DNA from: Rosistilla carotiformis | GTDB lineage: Bacteria; Planctomycetota; Planctomycetia; Pirellulales; Pirellulaceae | Direction of reading: 5' to 3' | Length of the DNA: 64,000 nucleotides | Assembly (NCBI RefSeq): GCF_007753095.1 | Contig: NZ_CP036348.1 | Coordinates: forward strand, 3,286,001-3,350,000 | Part shown: in pieces, positions 28,435-37,492 of the stretch | Layout of the letters: each line of letters opens with the position of its first letter | How positions within the stretch are numbered: position 1 is the first letter of the stretch | Made by a program: the position numbers and the translations under genes | Notes under the pieces: generated by a model | What the model saw: the letters and a program-made list of their open reading frames with translations, nothing else | Told to the model about the DNA's origin: nothing | Databases searched by the model: none

Positions 28435-28861
28435 GGGTGGCACTGGCTTTGCCAGTGTTTTTCATGTCGAAGTTCCAATGTTGGCATCACCCAGCCCATT
28501 TGCCAACACCGCGGCCCCGTGACGTCACGGTCAGAGTCCAAGGACACAGGTCGGTCGTCGGAAATTTTCTGAGTTGGATCCCGTTTCGATGGTCAACGTT
28601 TCGGGACTTTGGTTTCGAAGCACGGGCGAAGCCCGTGGCACCCTGTCTTGGGTGGCACTGGCTTTGCCAGTGTTTTTCAAGTCGAAGTCCCAAGTTTGGC
28701 ATCCCCCAGCCGATTTGCCAACATCGTGGCCCCGTGACGTCACGGTCTGAGTCCAAGGACACAGGTCGGTCGTCGGAAATTCTCTGGGTTGGATCCCGTT
28801 TCGATGGTCAACGTTTTGGGACTTTGGTTTCGAAGCACGGGCGAAGCCCGTGGCACCCTGT
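28435..28861. repeat. Two tandem copies of a 215-bp intergenic repeat, in the 28426-28974 stretch
   Basis: Copy 1 starts at 28435 and copy 2 at 28650, with roughly a dozen or more base differences. Each copy contains three symmetrical pieces: a hairpin CACTGGC-TTT-GCCAGTG (28441-28457), a 14-bp perfect palindrome CCGTGACGTCACGG (28517-28530; 28732-28745), and a hairpin CACGGGC-GAA-GCCCGTG (28621-28637; 28836-28852). No protein-like frame is seen. It occupies most of the 549-bp gap between the sigma54 regulator and a sulfatase gene. Confidence 0.88.
28438..28452 (+). promoter_or_regulatory. Sigma54 -24/-12 look-alike, repeated at 28653-28667
   Basis: TGGCAC-N5-TTGC is present exactly, with GG and GC at the invariant -24 and -12 positions, inside the first hairpin of each 215-bp repeat. 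The sites face the sulfatase gene that starts about 310 bp downstream of the second copy. Because the sequence is also a simple palindrome carried on a repeat, the match may be chance. Confidence 0.3.
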
Positions 28862-28974
28862 TTGCTTCGAAATCGTAGGGTTGATTGACTTGCCGAAGGT
28901 CAGCGAAGAGACTGGGCCCTTTACATGACGCCTTCGGTCCTGGACCGCCCCCTTCCATTGCTTCGGAAAACCCA

Positions 28975-30528
28975 ATGCCTGCGAATCATTTGCAACGGAA
29001 TTCCTTCGTGACGCGTATCGCTTGCCATCAAGCTCAACGGCTGGTCCAGGCCTATTCTCATCGAGCGATTTCAATGTTCGCAATCGCTGTCATCGTCGTG
29101 GCGTTCCAGTCGCTGATGCTCGACGCGGCCGAAGACGCTTCTGCGACAAAGCCCAACATTGTCGTGATCCTTGTCGACGACATGGGCTACGGCGATCCTG
29201 GCTGCTTTAATGCGGAGTCCCAAATTCCGACTCCCCATATCGATTCACTGGCTCACGACGGGATGCGATTCACCGACGCGCACGCCCCTGGGCCGCTGTG
29301 CCACATGTCTCGATACGGCCTGATGACGGGGCGTTATCCGTTTCGCACCAACGTCAACCTCTGGCCGACTCAACCGTTGATCGAACCGGAACAGATGACG
29401 ATCGCTTCGCTGGCTCAATCGCAGGGCTACCACACGGCGATGGTTGGCAAGTGGCATCTCGGATTCAAGGAGAGCGGGTACGATCAGCCGTTGCCTGGCG
29501 GTCCGGTCGACTGCGGCTTCGACAGCTTCTTCGGTATCCGTGCCTCGACCGATATCCCTCCCTATTTCTACATTCGCGATGACCAAGCGGTTCAGCCGCC
29601 AAGCAATCAGATCGAAGCAAACAACAGCGAAGGCTGGTCGCCGATTCAGGGCGAGTTTTGGCGAGCTGGCGGCATCGCACCCGATCTGCAACTGAAAGAT
29701 GTGTTGCCACGGTTTACCGACGAAGCGACATCGATCATCGAGCGTCACGCTGAGAACCAGGACGCCGCGCGCCCCTTGATGCTTTACATTGCCTATCCCG
29801 CGCCACACACGCCTTGGCTCCCCTCCAGAGCCTTTGCAGGCAAGAGCGGAGCGGGGATGTATGGCGATTTCCTGATGATGGTCGATGCTCAGATCGGTCG
29901 TGTTTTGGAATCGTTACGTACCGCCGCAATGGAAGACGATACGCTGGTGCTCTTTTCGTCGGACAACGGACCGGTATGGTATGACGCCGACACCAAGGGG
30001 TTCGACCACGATTCCACAGGCGGTTTGAGGGGCATGAAGGGGGACGCATGGGAAGCTGGCCACCGGATGCCTTTTATCGCGCGATGGCCGAAGCATGTGG
30101 CTGCGGGTAGTCAATGCGATCAGTTGATTTGTTTTACCGATCTCTTGGCGACGATGGTCGATCTGTTGGACGTTCCATTGCCACAGCAGGCTGCCCCCGA
30201 CAGCTTCAGCTTTCTTCCTGCGTTGACAGGCAAAGACGATGGCGAGACCAAGCTACGGGATGAGTTTGTGATGCGAGCCGGCGGCATGCCGTCGATGATG
30301 ACGATCCGCCAAGGAAGGTGGAAACTGATTACCGGACTCGGCTCCGGCGGCTTTTCTAAACCCAAACGCCTCGCGCCTTCGGGTGATGGCGTGACCGGAC
30401 AACTGTACGATATGCAGGCCGATCCTCAAGAAACCAACAACCTCTTCGCTCAGCATCCCGAGGTCGTTGCGGCGCTGTCGAAACGAATCGAAGCGATCGT
30501 ACGCGCTCCGCATCGCACGGCGTATTAG
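28975..30528 (+). CDS. Secreted sulfatase with atypical CHMSR signature
   Basis: A 517-residue sulfatase-family protein. A long basic N-region precedes the hydrophobic core (IAVIVVAFQSLML); an ATG at 29074 would give a shorter signal peptide and is an alternative start. Family marks are VVILVDDMGYGDPG, the segment PLCHMSRYGLMTGRYP (Cys109), VGKWHLG and LFSSDNGPVW. The Cys and Arg of the FGly signature are in place, but Met occupies the position that is normally Pro or Ala. It is followed directly by the GH99-like gene, so the pair probably acts on one polysaccharide. Confidence 0.88.
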   Translation: MPANHLQRNSFVTRIACHQAQRLVQAYSHRAISMFAIAVIVVAFQSLMLDAAEDASATKPNIVVILVDDMGYGDPGCFNAESQIPTPHIDSLAHDGMRFTDAHAPGPLCHMSRYGLMTGRYPFRTNVNLWPTQPLIEPEQMTIASLAQSQGYHTAMVGKWHLGFKESGYDQPLPGGPVDCGFDSFFGIRASTDIPPYFYIRDDQAVQPPSNQIEANNSEGWSPIQGEFWRAGGIAPDLQLKDVLPRFTDEATSIIERHAENQDAARPLMLYIAYPAPHTPWLPSRAFAGKSGAGMYGDFLMMVDAQIGRVLESLRTAAMEDDTLVLFSSDNGPVWYDADTKGFDHDSTGGLRGMKGDAWEAGHRMPFIARWPKHVAAGSQCDQLICFTDLLATMVDLLDVPLPQQAAPDSFSFLPALTGKDDGETKLRDEFVMRAGGMPSMMTIRQGRWKLITGLGSGGFSKPKRLAPSGDGVTGQLYDMQADPQETNNLFAQHPEVVAALSKRIEAIVRAPHRTAY

Positions 30529-30671
30529 TGCCGCGGGCCGATGGTTCGGCTGAATCCAATCGAGCCGCGTTGATTCCTAGGTTCGCGGCGAGAAGACAAC
30601 GCCACAAAGCGAAACCATGGATTCGGTTTACCCACGAGACAATCCAAACCTTTCGGAAACGGGGAATCCTC

Positions 30672-31904
30672 TTGAAAAGACTGTTGACCATCACGCTATT
30701 CCTGCTCGGTGCCGGATCGCTTGATGCCGTGGAACACCGAGTGGATGCGTCGACACTGACGGGCAAGGTGATGTGTGGATACCAAGGTTGGTTCAGCTGT
30801 GAAGGCGACGGGAACCAAATGGGCTGGACTCACTGGGCCCGCAATCCACGCAAACCGTTTGCTCCCGAAAATGTAACCGTCGACCTCTGGCCCGATCTGG
30901 CTGAATTCAGTCCCGAGGAAAAGTATGCCACCGGATTTACGCACGGTGATGGCCGCGTGGCGGAAGTCTTCAGCAGCACCAACCGTCAGACGGTCCTGCG
31001 TCATTTCCAATGGATGCAGACGTATGGAATCGATGGCGTGTTTGCCCAGCGGTTTGCCAACGGGCTGAAAAATGAAACGCTCAAACGGCAGAAGGACACC
31101 GTCCTTGAGAACGTTCGCCAGGGGGCGGATCAATACGGCCGGGTGTTTGCTGTCATGTACGACTTGAGCGGCCTGCGGGCGGGGCAGGTGGCCCATGTTT
31201 GGCAGGATTGGAGTGAACTTCGCAAGAACCAGAAAGTCACCAACAGCCCCGGTTACCTGCATCACGAAGGAAAGCCCCTCGTGGCGGTTTGGGGGGTCGG
31301 CTTCAGCGACGATCGTCAATATTCGTTGGCGGAGTGCCACGAATTGGTCCGTCAATTGAAGGCCGATGGATGCGCGGTGATGTTGGGCGTTCCCTCTTGG
31401 TGGCGCGAAGGGATTCGCGACGCTGTCGATGACCCGGCATTGCGCGAGGTTTTGAAGCAGGCCGATGTGCTGAGCCCCTGGACGATTGGTCGCTACCAAA
31501 CGCCTCAAGAAGCGACGCGACATGCCGATCGCGTTTGGCAGCCCGACCAGAAATGGTGCACTAATCGCGAGATCGATTTCCTGCCCGTCGTTTATCCTGG
31601 TTTCAGTTGGCACAATTTGAAAGGAGCGCCGCTCGACGCGATCCCGCGCCTCAAAGGGGAGTTTCTATGGTCGCAGATCGTGTCGGCCCAACGAATAGGC
31701 AGCCGGATGATCTATGTCGCGATGTTTGATGAAGTCGACGAGGGGACGGCAATTTTTAAGTGCAGCAACGATCCGCCGACCGGCAACGGCGGCCGTTTTT
31801 TAACTTACGAAGGCTTACCCAGCGATCACTATCTGCGTTTGGTCGGCGAGGCGAGTAAGCTGTTGCGCGGCGAGGTCCCGCCAACATTTCCCGTATGGAA
31901 ATAA
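30672..31904 (+). CDS. GH71/GH99-like secreted glycoside hydrolase
   Basis: A 410-residue protein with a signal peptide (LKRLLTITLFLLGAGS, cut near LDAVEHR). The body (VMCGYQGWFSCEGDGNQMGWTHWAR, WMQTYGIDGVFAQRF, MYDLSGL, MIYVAMFDEVDEGTAIFK) matches the GH99-like/xylosidase-arabinosidase group of planctomycetes and Bacteroidetes. Acidic residues in the FDEVDE segment are candidates for catalysis. The TTG at 30672 follows ACGGGGAA and gives a clean signal peptide; a GTG at 30528 overlapping the sulfatase stop would add 48 basic residues. Linkage specificity is unknown. Confidence 0.75.
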   Translation: MKRLLTITLFLLGAGSLDAVEHRVDASTLTGKVMCGYQGWFSCEGDGNQMGWTHWARNPRKPFAPENVTVDLWPDLAEFSPEEKYATGFTHGDGRVAEVFSSTNRQTVLRHFQWMQTYGIDGVFAQRFANGLKNETLKRQKDTVLENVRQGADQYGRVFAVMYDLSGLRAGQVAHVWQDWSELRKNQKVTNSPGYLHHEGKPLVAVWGVGFSDDRQYSLAECHELVRQLKADGCAVMLGVPSWWREGIRDAVDDPALREVLKQADVLSPWTIGRYQTPQEATRHADRVWQPDQKWCTNREIDFLPVVYPGFSWHNLKGAPLDAIPRLKGEFLWSQIVSAQRIGSRMIYVAMFDEVDEGTAIFKCSNDPPTGNGGRFLTYEGLPSDHYLRLVGEASKLLRGEVPPTFPVWK

Positions 31905-31926
31905 AAGATTCGCCGGCGCTGAAGAA

Positions 31927-33768
31927 TCACTTTTGCGTCAGTGAATCAACGGGCGAAAAGTTCTCTGACGGGTGTCGCATTTGAGCGACCGATAGTCCTA
32001 GCAGTCGCATGCTGGGTTCGTCATCGGGACAGTCGCGCAAGACTTGTCCGAGCGTTTGGATCGCATCGGCGAATTGCATCGCGTGGTAATCTTGCAACGC
32101 CTCTTCGTACAACGAACAGAGCCGGCGCCAACGATCCGACGAATGGGTGACCAATTGGTGAACGACGATATCCTCGGGGATCCCCACGACGGAGATCGTT
32201 GCCAAATTGCGGGTGTTGAAGGCATGGTCGGTCTGAGCGAGCGTGTTCGACGATACCAGGCAATCGACGCCAAACTGCTTGGTCGCGCTTTGCAGGCGGC
32301 TCGCCACGTTGACCACATTTCCAAACACACCGTACTGGAATTTGATCCGCGATCCGGTGTTGCCAACGGCGGCGGTTCCAGAGTTGACGCCGATTCCAAT
32401 CCGAATCGACTCACAAACCTTGTCGGCCCAACGTTCGCGAATCTCTTCGATCCCGGCAAACATCGCCTCCGCCGTCGACAGGCTGCGGTAGGCGTGATCG
32501 GGTTGCGAATCGGGAGCTCCCCACATCGCGATCAGTTCGTCGCCGATGTAGTTGATCAGCACGCCATCGGTCTGTTCGACACATTCGCTGAGCACGGTGA
32601 ACACGTCTTGCATGAATGCGACGGTCCCTTTGGGGCCCAGGCTTTTGGAGATCGAACTGAATTTGCGGACGTCGCAAAACATCACGCTGACGTCGGTCTC
32701 ACGCGCGTCCAACAGCGATTCGTTGACAACGATGTGCTTGGCAACGCGATCGGAAAAATAGACCTGCATCGACGTCCGCTGCCGCTCTTCGGATTGCCGC
32801 GCCATACCGGCTGCGACGGCGCCGGCAAGAATTTCGACTAGCTTGGCTTCGATATCTGAGAACGGCCGCATCGAAAGATCGGTCCATCGATCGCCGTACA
32901 GGACCCCCACCACACGGCGTTCCTTGTCCAAAATGGGCGCGGCAACGGCTTGGGAAAGATTCATCAACGAAGCGCCTTCGAGTGCGCCGGGGCTGGCCGT
33001 GTCGAAGATCTGCGTGAGCCCCCGTTTGCGAACCCGATTGATCATCGTGTCGCTGACTTCCGGTGCCGACTGTCGCAACCGGCTCATCGCCTCTCCCGCG
33101 ATCGAATCTTCGAACACCTCGGCGCGATCTTCAAACGCATCCTCTTGGAATAAACGGATGATGCAGCGGTTCAATTTCGCGATCCGGACGGCAGCAAACG
33201 CGGCGGCGCGGAAAAACGAATCGGTGGTCACGCTCTCGCGAATCACCGGTAACACCTGCTGCAACAGATGGACGACCTCCTGTCCTTGCCCCGTTTCGGG
33301 AGCGTGGGTCGCCAGATCGTCGCCAACCTGCATCGAGATCGACATCGGGTCCAACGGCAGACTGTTGAGCGTACGATAGATCTGCGACGAATCGGACGTC
33401 GGCTGACCATTGGACACTCGTAGCGTCGTTCGTTCGCGAATCACCAGTTCGATCGACTTGGCAAATCGACGGGACGCGTTGCATGGCAGTGGGTCTCCCT
33501 GGACGACCAACAGTTCGCATTGAGGATGCAGATTTTGGATCACGATCATGCCATCGTCATCCGTGTTGACGCTAAAGAAATAACGTGGCACGTCGCGGTT
33601 GATCGCCGCGGCCACGACCAGTCTTCGTCCGCACGGATTGTTTTCAAACAAGCCCATCACGGGCTCGCTGCACGACGGATCCTGTCGCCCCACATTGACC
33701 GGCGTTTCCGCGGTCCAGGCGTCGTTGGTCCCGTCGCCGCGAAACAACTCAAAATTCAAGGACATCAT
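31927..33768 (-). CDS. FHA-GAF-class III adenylate/guanylate cyclase
   Basis: A 613-residue cytoplasmic protein. An N-terminal divergent FHA-like domain (about 1-115, TPVNVGRQ ... VPRYFFSVN) is followed by a GAF domain (about 175-330, AVAAPILDKERRVVGVLYGDRW) and a class III cyclase domain (about 355-545). The latter holds a metal Asp in VMFCDVRKFSS, a second Asp in NYIGDELIAMWGAP, and Asn/Arg in NVVNVASR. The C-terminus has a short TPR-like tail. It would make cAMP or cGMP in response to a bound ligand or phosphoprotein. The ATG at 33768 was chosen; the next codon is also ATG. Confidence 0.87.
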   Translation of the reverse strand: MMSLNFELFRGDGTNDAWTAETPVNVGRQDPSCSEPVMGLFENNPCGRRLVVAAAINRDVPRYFFSVNTDDDGMIVIQNLHPQCELLVVQGDPLPCNASRRFAKSIELVIRERTTLRVSNGQPTSDSSQIYRTLNSLPLDPMSISMQVGDDLATHAPETGQGQEVVHLLQQVLPVIRESVTTDSFFRAAAFAAVRIAKLNRCIIRLFQEDAFEDRAEVFEDSIAGEAMSRLRQSAPEVSDTMINRVRKRGLTQIFDTASPGALEGASLMNLSQAVAAPILDKERRVVGVLYGDRWTDLSMRPFSDIEAKLVEILAGAVAAGMARQSEERQRTSMQVYFSDRVAKHIVVNESLLDARETDVSVMFCDVRKFSSISKSLGPKGTVAFMQDVFTVLSECVEQTDGVLINYIGDELIAMWGAPDSQPDHAYRSLSTAEAMFAGIEEIRERWADKVCESIRIGIGVNSGTAAVGNTGSRIKFQYGVFGNVVNVASRLQSATKQFGVDCLVSSNTLAQTDHAFNTRNLATISVVGIPEDIVVHQLVTHSSDRWRRLCSLYEEALQDYHAMQFADAIQTLGQVLRDCPDDEPSMRLLGLSVAQMRHPSENFSPVDSLTQK

Positions 33769-34011
33769 TGGTGAACCTGGTGTTCTCTTTCCCATTCCTT
33801 TTGCAAAGTGAAAGTATCCCCCACCGGTACGCGAATGTAAACCTTGGCCCGCCGCCACAGCGGTTCCCTACCGCGTGGGGGCTTCCTTGAGTATAAATTT
33901 GTGGACTGTCGACGACGCAACTCCCCCACGGCACTACGGTAGTGCCTGAAGTTCGCGTGCCAGGCACCAGCGCGATCCGCGCGACACCACGATCGGGTTT
34001 CAGGAGAATCG

Positions 34012-35022
34012 ATGAAAGTTCGGGTTGGCATTATCGGGGCGACGGGCTACACGGCTTACGAAGCGATTCGGTTGCTGTTGCGCCACCCGCACGCGGAGGT
34101 TACGGCCGTCACAAGCCGGCAAGACGAAGGCCTGCCGATCGCCGCGGTCCATCCGCAATTGACCCGTTTGTTGGATCTGAAGTTGGAGCCGTTGGAGGTC
34201 GATTCGTTCGCCGAGCGGTGCGATGTGGCCTTCTGTTGCCTTCCACATGGGGCGTCGGCGGAAACGGTCAAACAGCTTCGCGAAGTGAACTGCAAAGTGA
34301 TCGACTTCAGCGCCGACTTTCGTTTGAGCCGCGTTGCCGAATACGAAACCTGGTACGGCGTCCAACACCCTTGGCCTGAATTGGTCGGCCAGGTGGCTTA
34401 CGGTTTGCCCGAACTGTTTGCCGATCAGATCAAAGACGCCGACCTGATCGCCAACCCAGGCTGCTATCCCACTTCGGCGATCATGCCATTGGCCCCGCTG
34501 TTGAAGGCCGGTGCAATCCAAAGCGGCGATATCATCGTCGATTCGAAGAGCGGCGTCAGCGGCGCGGGACGTACGCCCAAGCTGGGGACGCTTTACTGCG
34601 AAGCCAATGAATCGATCGCGCCGTACGCGATCGGGGCGCATCGTCATCAGCCCGAAATGAACGACATCATCCATCGTTTCAGCGGTTCGTCGACCGACAT
34701 CTTATTCACGCCCCACCTGACCCCGATGGATCGCGGTATTCTGTCGACGATCTACGTTCGCCCCAACGGAGTCGACGCCGATGCCGTTCGCGAAATTTGG
34801 CAATCGGCCTATCGCGATTCACCCTTTGTGCGAATCGTCGATCATATCCCCAGCACGAAACATGTGGCGGGGACCAATTTTGTCGATCTCGCCGTGCGGA
34901 CGGCAGGCAATCGGTTGGTCGTTGTCGCGGCGATCGACAACCTGATCAAAGGCGCTTCGGGCGCCGCGGTGCAGAATCTGAATTGTATTTACGGTTGGGA
35001 TCAAACGTTGGGTCTGCTTTAA
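34012..35022 (+). CDS. argC: N-acetyl-gamma-glutamyl-phosphate reductase
   Basis: A 336-residue enzyme of arginine synthesis that reduces N-acetylglutamyl phosphate to the semialdehyde with NADPH. It has the Rossmann motif GIIGATGYTAYE at the start and the catalytic cysteine in NPGCYPTS (Cys151), plus HRHQPEMND near residue 215. The ATG at 34012 follows GGAG. No other arg genes are adjacent; the following CPBP gene begins 12 bases later and may share the transcript. Confidence 0.95.
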   Translation: MKVRVGIIGATGYTAYEAIRLLLRHPHAEVTAVTSRQDEGLPIAAVHPQLTRLLDLKLEPLEVDSFAERCDVAFCCLPHGASAETVKQLREVNCKVIDFSADFRLSRVAEYETWYGVQHPWPELVGQVAYGLPELFADQIKDADLIANPGCYPTSAIMPLAPLLKAGAIQSGDIIVDSKSGVSGAGRTPKLGTLYCEANESIAPYAIGAHRHQPEMNDIIHRFSGSSTDILFTPHLTPMDRGILSTIYVRPNGVDADAVREIWQSAYRDSPFVRIVDHIPSTKHVAGTNFVDLAVRTAGNRLVVVAAIDNLIKGASGAAVQNLNCIYGWDQTLGLL

Positions 35023-35034
35023 CGATAGGAAACC

Positions 35035-35985
35035 ATGAACGATCCCCACGATGCATCGCCGCCGAGGATCCCTCCCGCGTTGGACGTCCCGATCGATGCG
35101 GAGATCGTTTCCGAAGCGGTCCCATCCTCCTCGCAGGCTCCGGACAAACCACGCCTTTGGACCGTCTGGATGATCGTGGTCGTCGTGATCGTCTTCAGCT
35201 TGCAAGTGAATTTGATCAGCGTCGTCGTCGCGCAATGGTTTGTTTTAGGGACGGTTTCGGCCCCCGACGACGGAACGCTTCTGAAGTTGATGGAATCGCG
35301 GATCGGGTTTTGCCTGATGTTGATTCCATCGCAACTCGCAATTTTGATTCCCCCCTTGATCGCTGCGTACGCTTCGCCGCAGCCATTTAGGCAGCGTCTG
35401 GGATTAGTCCGAGGGCACTGGCCGTTATGGGCTTGGATCGCCGGGGGGATTGCGACGCCTTTGATCGGGCTGATCACAACGTTGGTGCTCTCGCCGTTCA
35501 TTGAAGCCAGCGAACATCTCAACCAGATGACCGATGCGTTCCGCGCCCATGCGAACGGAGGCTTCTTGATCGCCACGCTTTTGATGGTCGGCGGGATGCC
35601 CGCGATTTGCGAAGAGATCCTGTTCCGAGGCTACATCCAAACGCGGTTGGCGAAACGTCTGCCGGCGGTTGCCGCGGTACTGATCGCGTCGGTACTGTTC
35701 GCAGTGTTCCATTTCGACCCGGTCCACGTGATCGCCGTTTTACCGATCGGGCTGTGGCTGGGATTCCTGCGTGGTGCCAGCGGGTCGATCCTTCCCGCGA
35801 TGATCGCCCATGCGATCAACAACACGCTGTCGGTGATCAGCGTGATGCCCGAACAGACCGATGTGATGGACGCGCCCAGCACTTGGTTGACGCTTGGTCT
35901 GCTGGGGCTGGGAATTCCTTGTTTGTTGGCGACGATCGCGGCCAGCCGGTTCTTTGCGGCTCCCCTCAGGATGCCGCAAACGTAA
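35035..35985 (+). CDS. CPBP-family intramembrane metalloprotease
   Basis: A 316-residue protein with a soluble Pro-rich N-terminus (1-40) and about seven membrane helices. The Rce1/CPBP motifs are EEILFRGY (Glu193-Glu194-x3-Arg198), FAVFH (His226) and AHAINN. Such proteases cleave CAAX-like or signal-derived peptides in the membrane; several bacterial members serve in bacteriocin immunity. It lies 12 bases after argC. A role in arginine synthesis is unlikely, so the pairing is probably incidental. Confidence 0.88.
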   Translation: MNDPHDASPPRIPPALDVPIDAEIVSEAVPSSSQAPDKPRLWTVWMIVVVVIVFSLQVNLISVVVAQWFVLGTVSAPDDGTLLKLMESRIGFCLMLIPSQLAILIPPLIAAYASPQPFRQRLGLVRGHWPLWAWIAGGIATPLIGLITTLVLSPFIEASEHLNQMTDAFRAHANGGFLIATLLMVGGMPAICEEILFRGYIQTRLAKRLPAVAAVLIASVLFAVFHFDPVHVIAVLPIGLWLGFLRGASGSILPAMIAHAINNTLSVISVMPEQTDVMDAPSTWLTLGLLGLGIPCLLATIAASRFFAAPLRMPQT

Positions 35986-36026
35986 TCCCGCCGCCCGAGG
36001 CAACGGGATCGCATTCCCTCAAGCCT

Positions 36027-37421
36027 CTAATTTTCCAAGGTCGTTGCCGCCGCGGGCTTCAGCTCCGGCACGACTTCGATCATCGTCGTGATCGACAGTG
36101 GAAAAGTTCCCGGTCCATCGTATTGTGCTTCGATCATCCCTGCGATGTATCCCGATTCGGGCTTTACCAATGGCAGTTGCCAAGTTCCTTGATCGTCGGC
36201 CACCAGCGATTTGGCGTGCCATTGGGCCTGGCGGAAGTCGCGCGTCGCGGCACGGGCGATCCAACCGTAGACGCGACTTGGCGGCTGGTCGCTGCTGGCG
36301 ACGATCGTCGTGCTGCCCGCCTGTGATTTCAGTTTTGATTGCCACGTTGGCAACGGCGTGTCGTTGACGACGCTGCGATGCAAAGCGCCGATCGAACCCA
36401 CCATGCGTGAAATGTCTTTCAGTCCGTGTCCATTGTTTGGGATGTTTAACAACGCGCGTGGTTGGGGGAGATCTTCGAAGTAGAATTTCTGAGCGTCCAG
36501 CGGCCAGTAAGGATCGTTGGTACCCAAGATGATCAACTTGGGCATCGTCAACTTTTCGCGATGCACGTAAGGATCGATCAACGACATCAATTCGTTTCCA
36601 GCCGGCGTGCCGATCGACTTTTGCAAACCCAGCTTGGTGTAGTCTTCGATCTGTGGCGAATAGGCGCCCCAGGCGGCCAGTTGATGTTCCATCTGCGGTT
36701 CCATGTTCAACATGTCGATCACCATCGGCGCGATCGCTGCGACGCGTGGGTCGGTGGCGCCCAACAAATAGGTCGTCCAGCCACGTTTGCTGGCTCCGGT
36801 AATCGTGAACGCATTGAGTTGCAGGTTCCATTCCTGTTGGGCAACTTCGGTAATCGCGTCCAATGCACACGACGCGGCGCGGGCCATCGCGGGGACCAGC
36901 GGCCAAGTTCGGTCTCCGGTTTCGTAATATTTCTTCAGCGTTTCGGCGATCAACGCGTCTTCTTTCCGTCCTTCCATCATCGGTTGGAACGGAATTTGGC
37001 GAATGATCGCCACTGGGGTCTTGGATTCGCGTGCCAACATCGCCATCGCTTCGGCCGTCGCTGGCAAAGTCAACGGTCCCGGACCGTCGTCGTTCCATTC
37101 CGGCCGCCAGCTTCCGCCATCGATCAACATCAATGCGTGCTTCTGTTTCGGATCGACTTGCGGTGGTTGGATCACGATCAGCGTGTGCCGCCAGGTCACG
37201 TCATGCCACCGTTGCGACGTCAGTTGAACTTGCAGGAATTCGCAATCGGCGATCTGCCCACGGTGCTGAATTTGCCATCCGTACGCCGAATCACGCTGCA
37301 GCACGATGTCGGCTAGGGTTTGCGGCGGCGTGGCCGTTTGGCTGTAACCCACGGTGCCGCAGAGCAGCGGGAACAACAAAAACAGTTGGCGGATCTGGAG
37401 CATCGGCAGGGTGGCTTTCAT
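36027..37421 (-). CDS. PqaA-like (PhoPQ-activated pathogenicity-related) secreted hydrolase
   Basis: A 464-residue secreted protein of the PhoPQ-activated family: signal peptide (IRQLFLLFPLLCGTVGYSQ), then an alpha/beta-hydrolase-like fold with the nucleophile elbow TGASKRGW, ATDPRVAAIAPMVID and LGTNDPYWPLDAQKFYFEDL, which carries the acid. The ATG at 37421 starts MKATLP; the open frame further upstream overlaps the next gene. It begins 71 bases after the very large upstream gene on the same strand, likely one transcript. The substrate is unknown. Confidence 0.83.
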   Translation of the reverse strand: MKATLPMLQIRQLFLLFPLLCGTVGYSQTATPPQTLADIVLQRDSAYGWQIQHRGQIADCEFLQVQLTSQRWHDVTWRHTLIVIQPPQVDPKQKHALMLIDGGSWRPEWNDDGPGPLTLPATAEAMAMLARESKTPVAIIRQIPFQPMMEGRKEDALIAETLKKYYETGDRTWPLVPAMARAASCALDAITEVAQQEWNLQLNAFTITGASKRGWTTYLLGATDPRVAAIAPMVIDMLNMEPQMEHQLAAWGAYSPQIEDYTKLGLQKSIGTPAGNELMSLIDPYVHREKLTMPKLIILGTNDPYWPLDAQKFYFEDLPQPRALLNIPNNGHGLKDISRMVGSIGALHRSVVNDTPLPTWQSKLKSQAGSTTIVASSDQPPSRVYGWIARAATRDFRQAQWHAKSLVADDQGTWQLPLVKPESGYIAGMIEAQYDGPGTFPLSITTMIEVVPELKPAAATTLEN

Positions 37422-37492
37422 CTTGAGCAGAAGGGAGTGAGTTTTAGTCGCAGCGGCGATCGCTGCGGCTTTCGTCCGCAGCGATTGTAACG

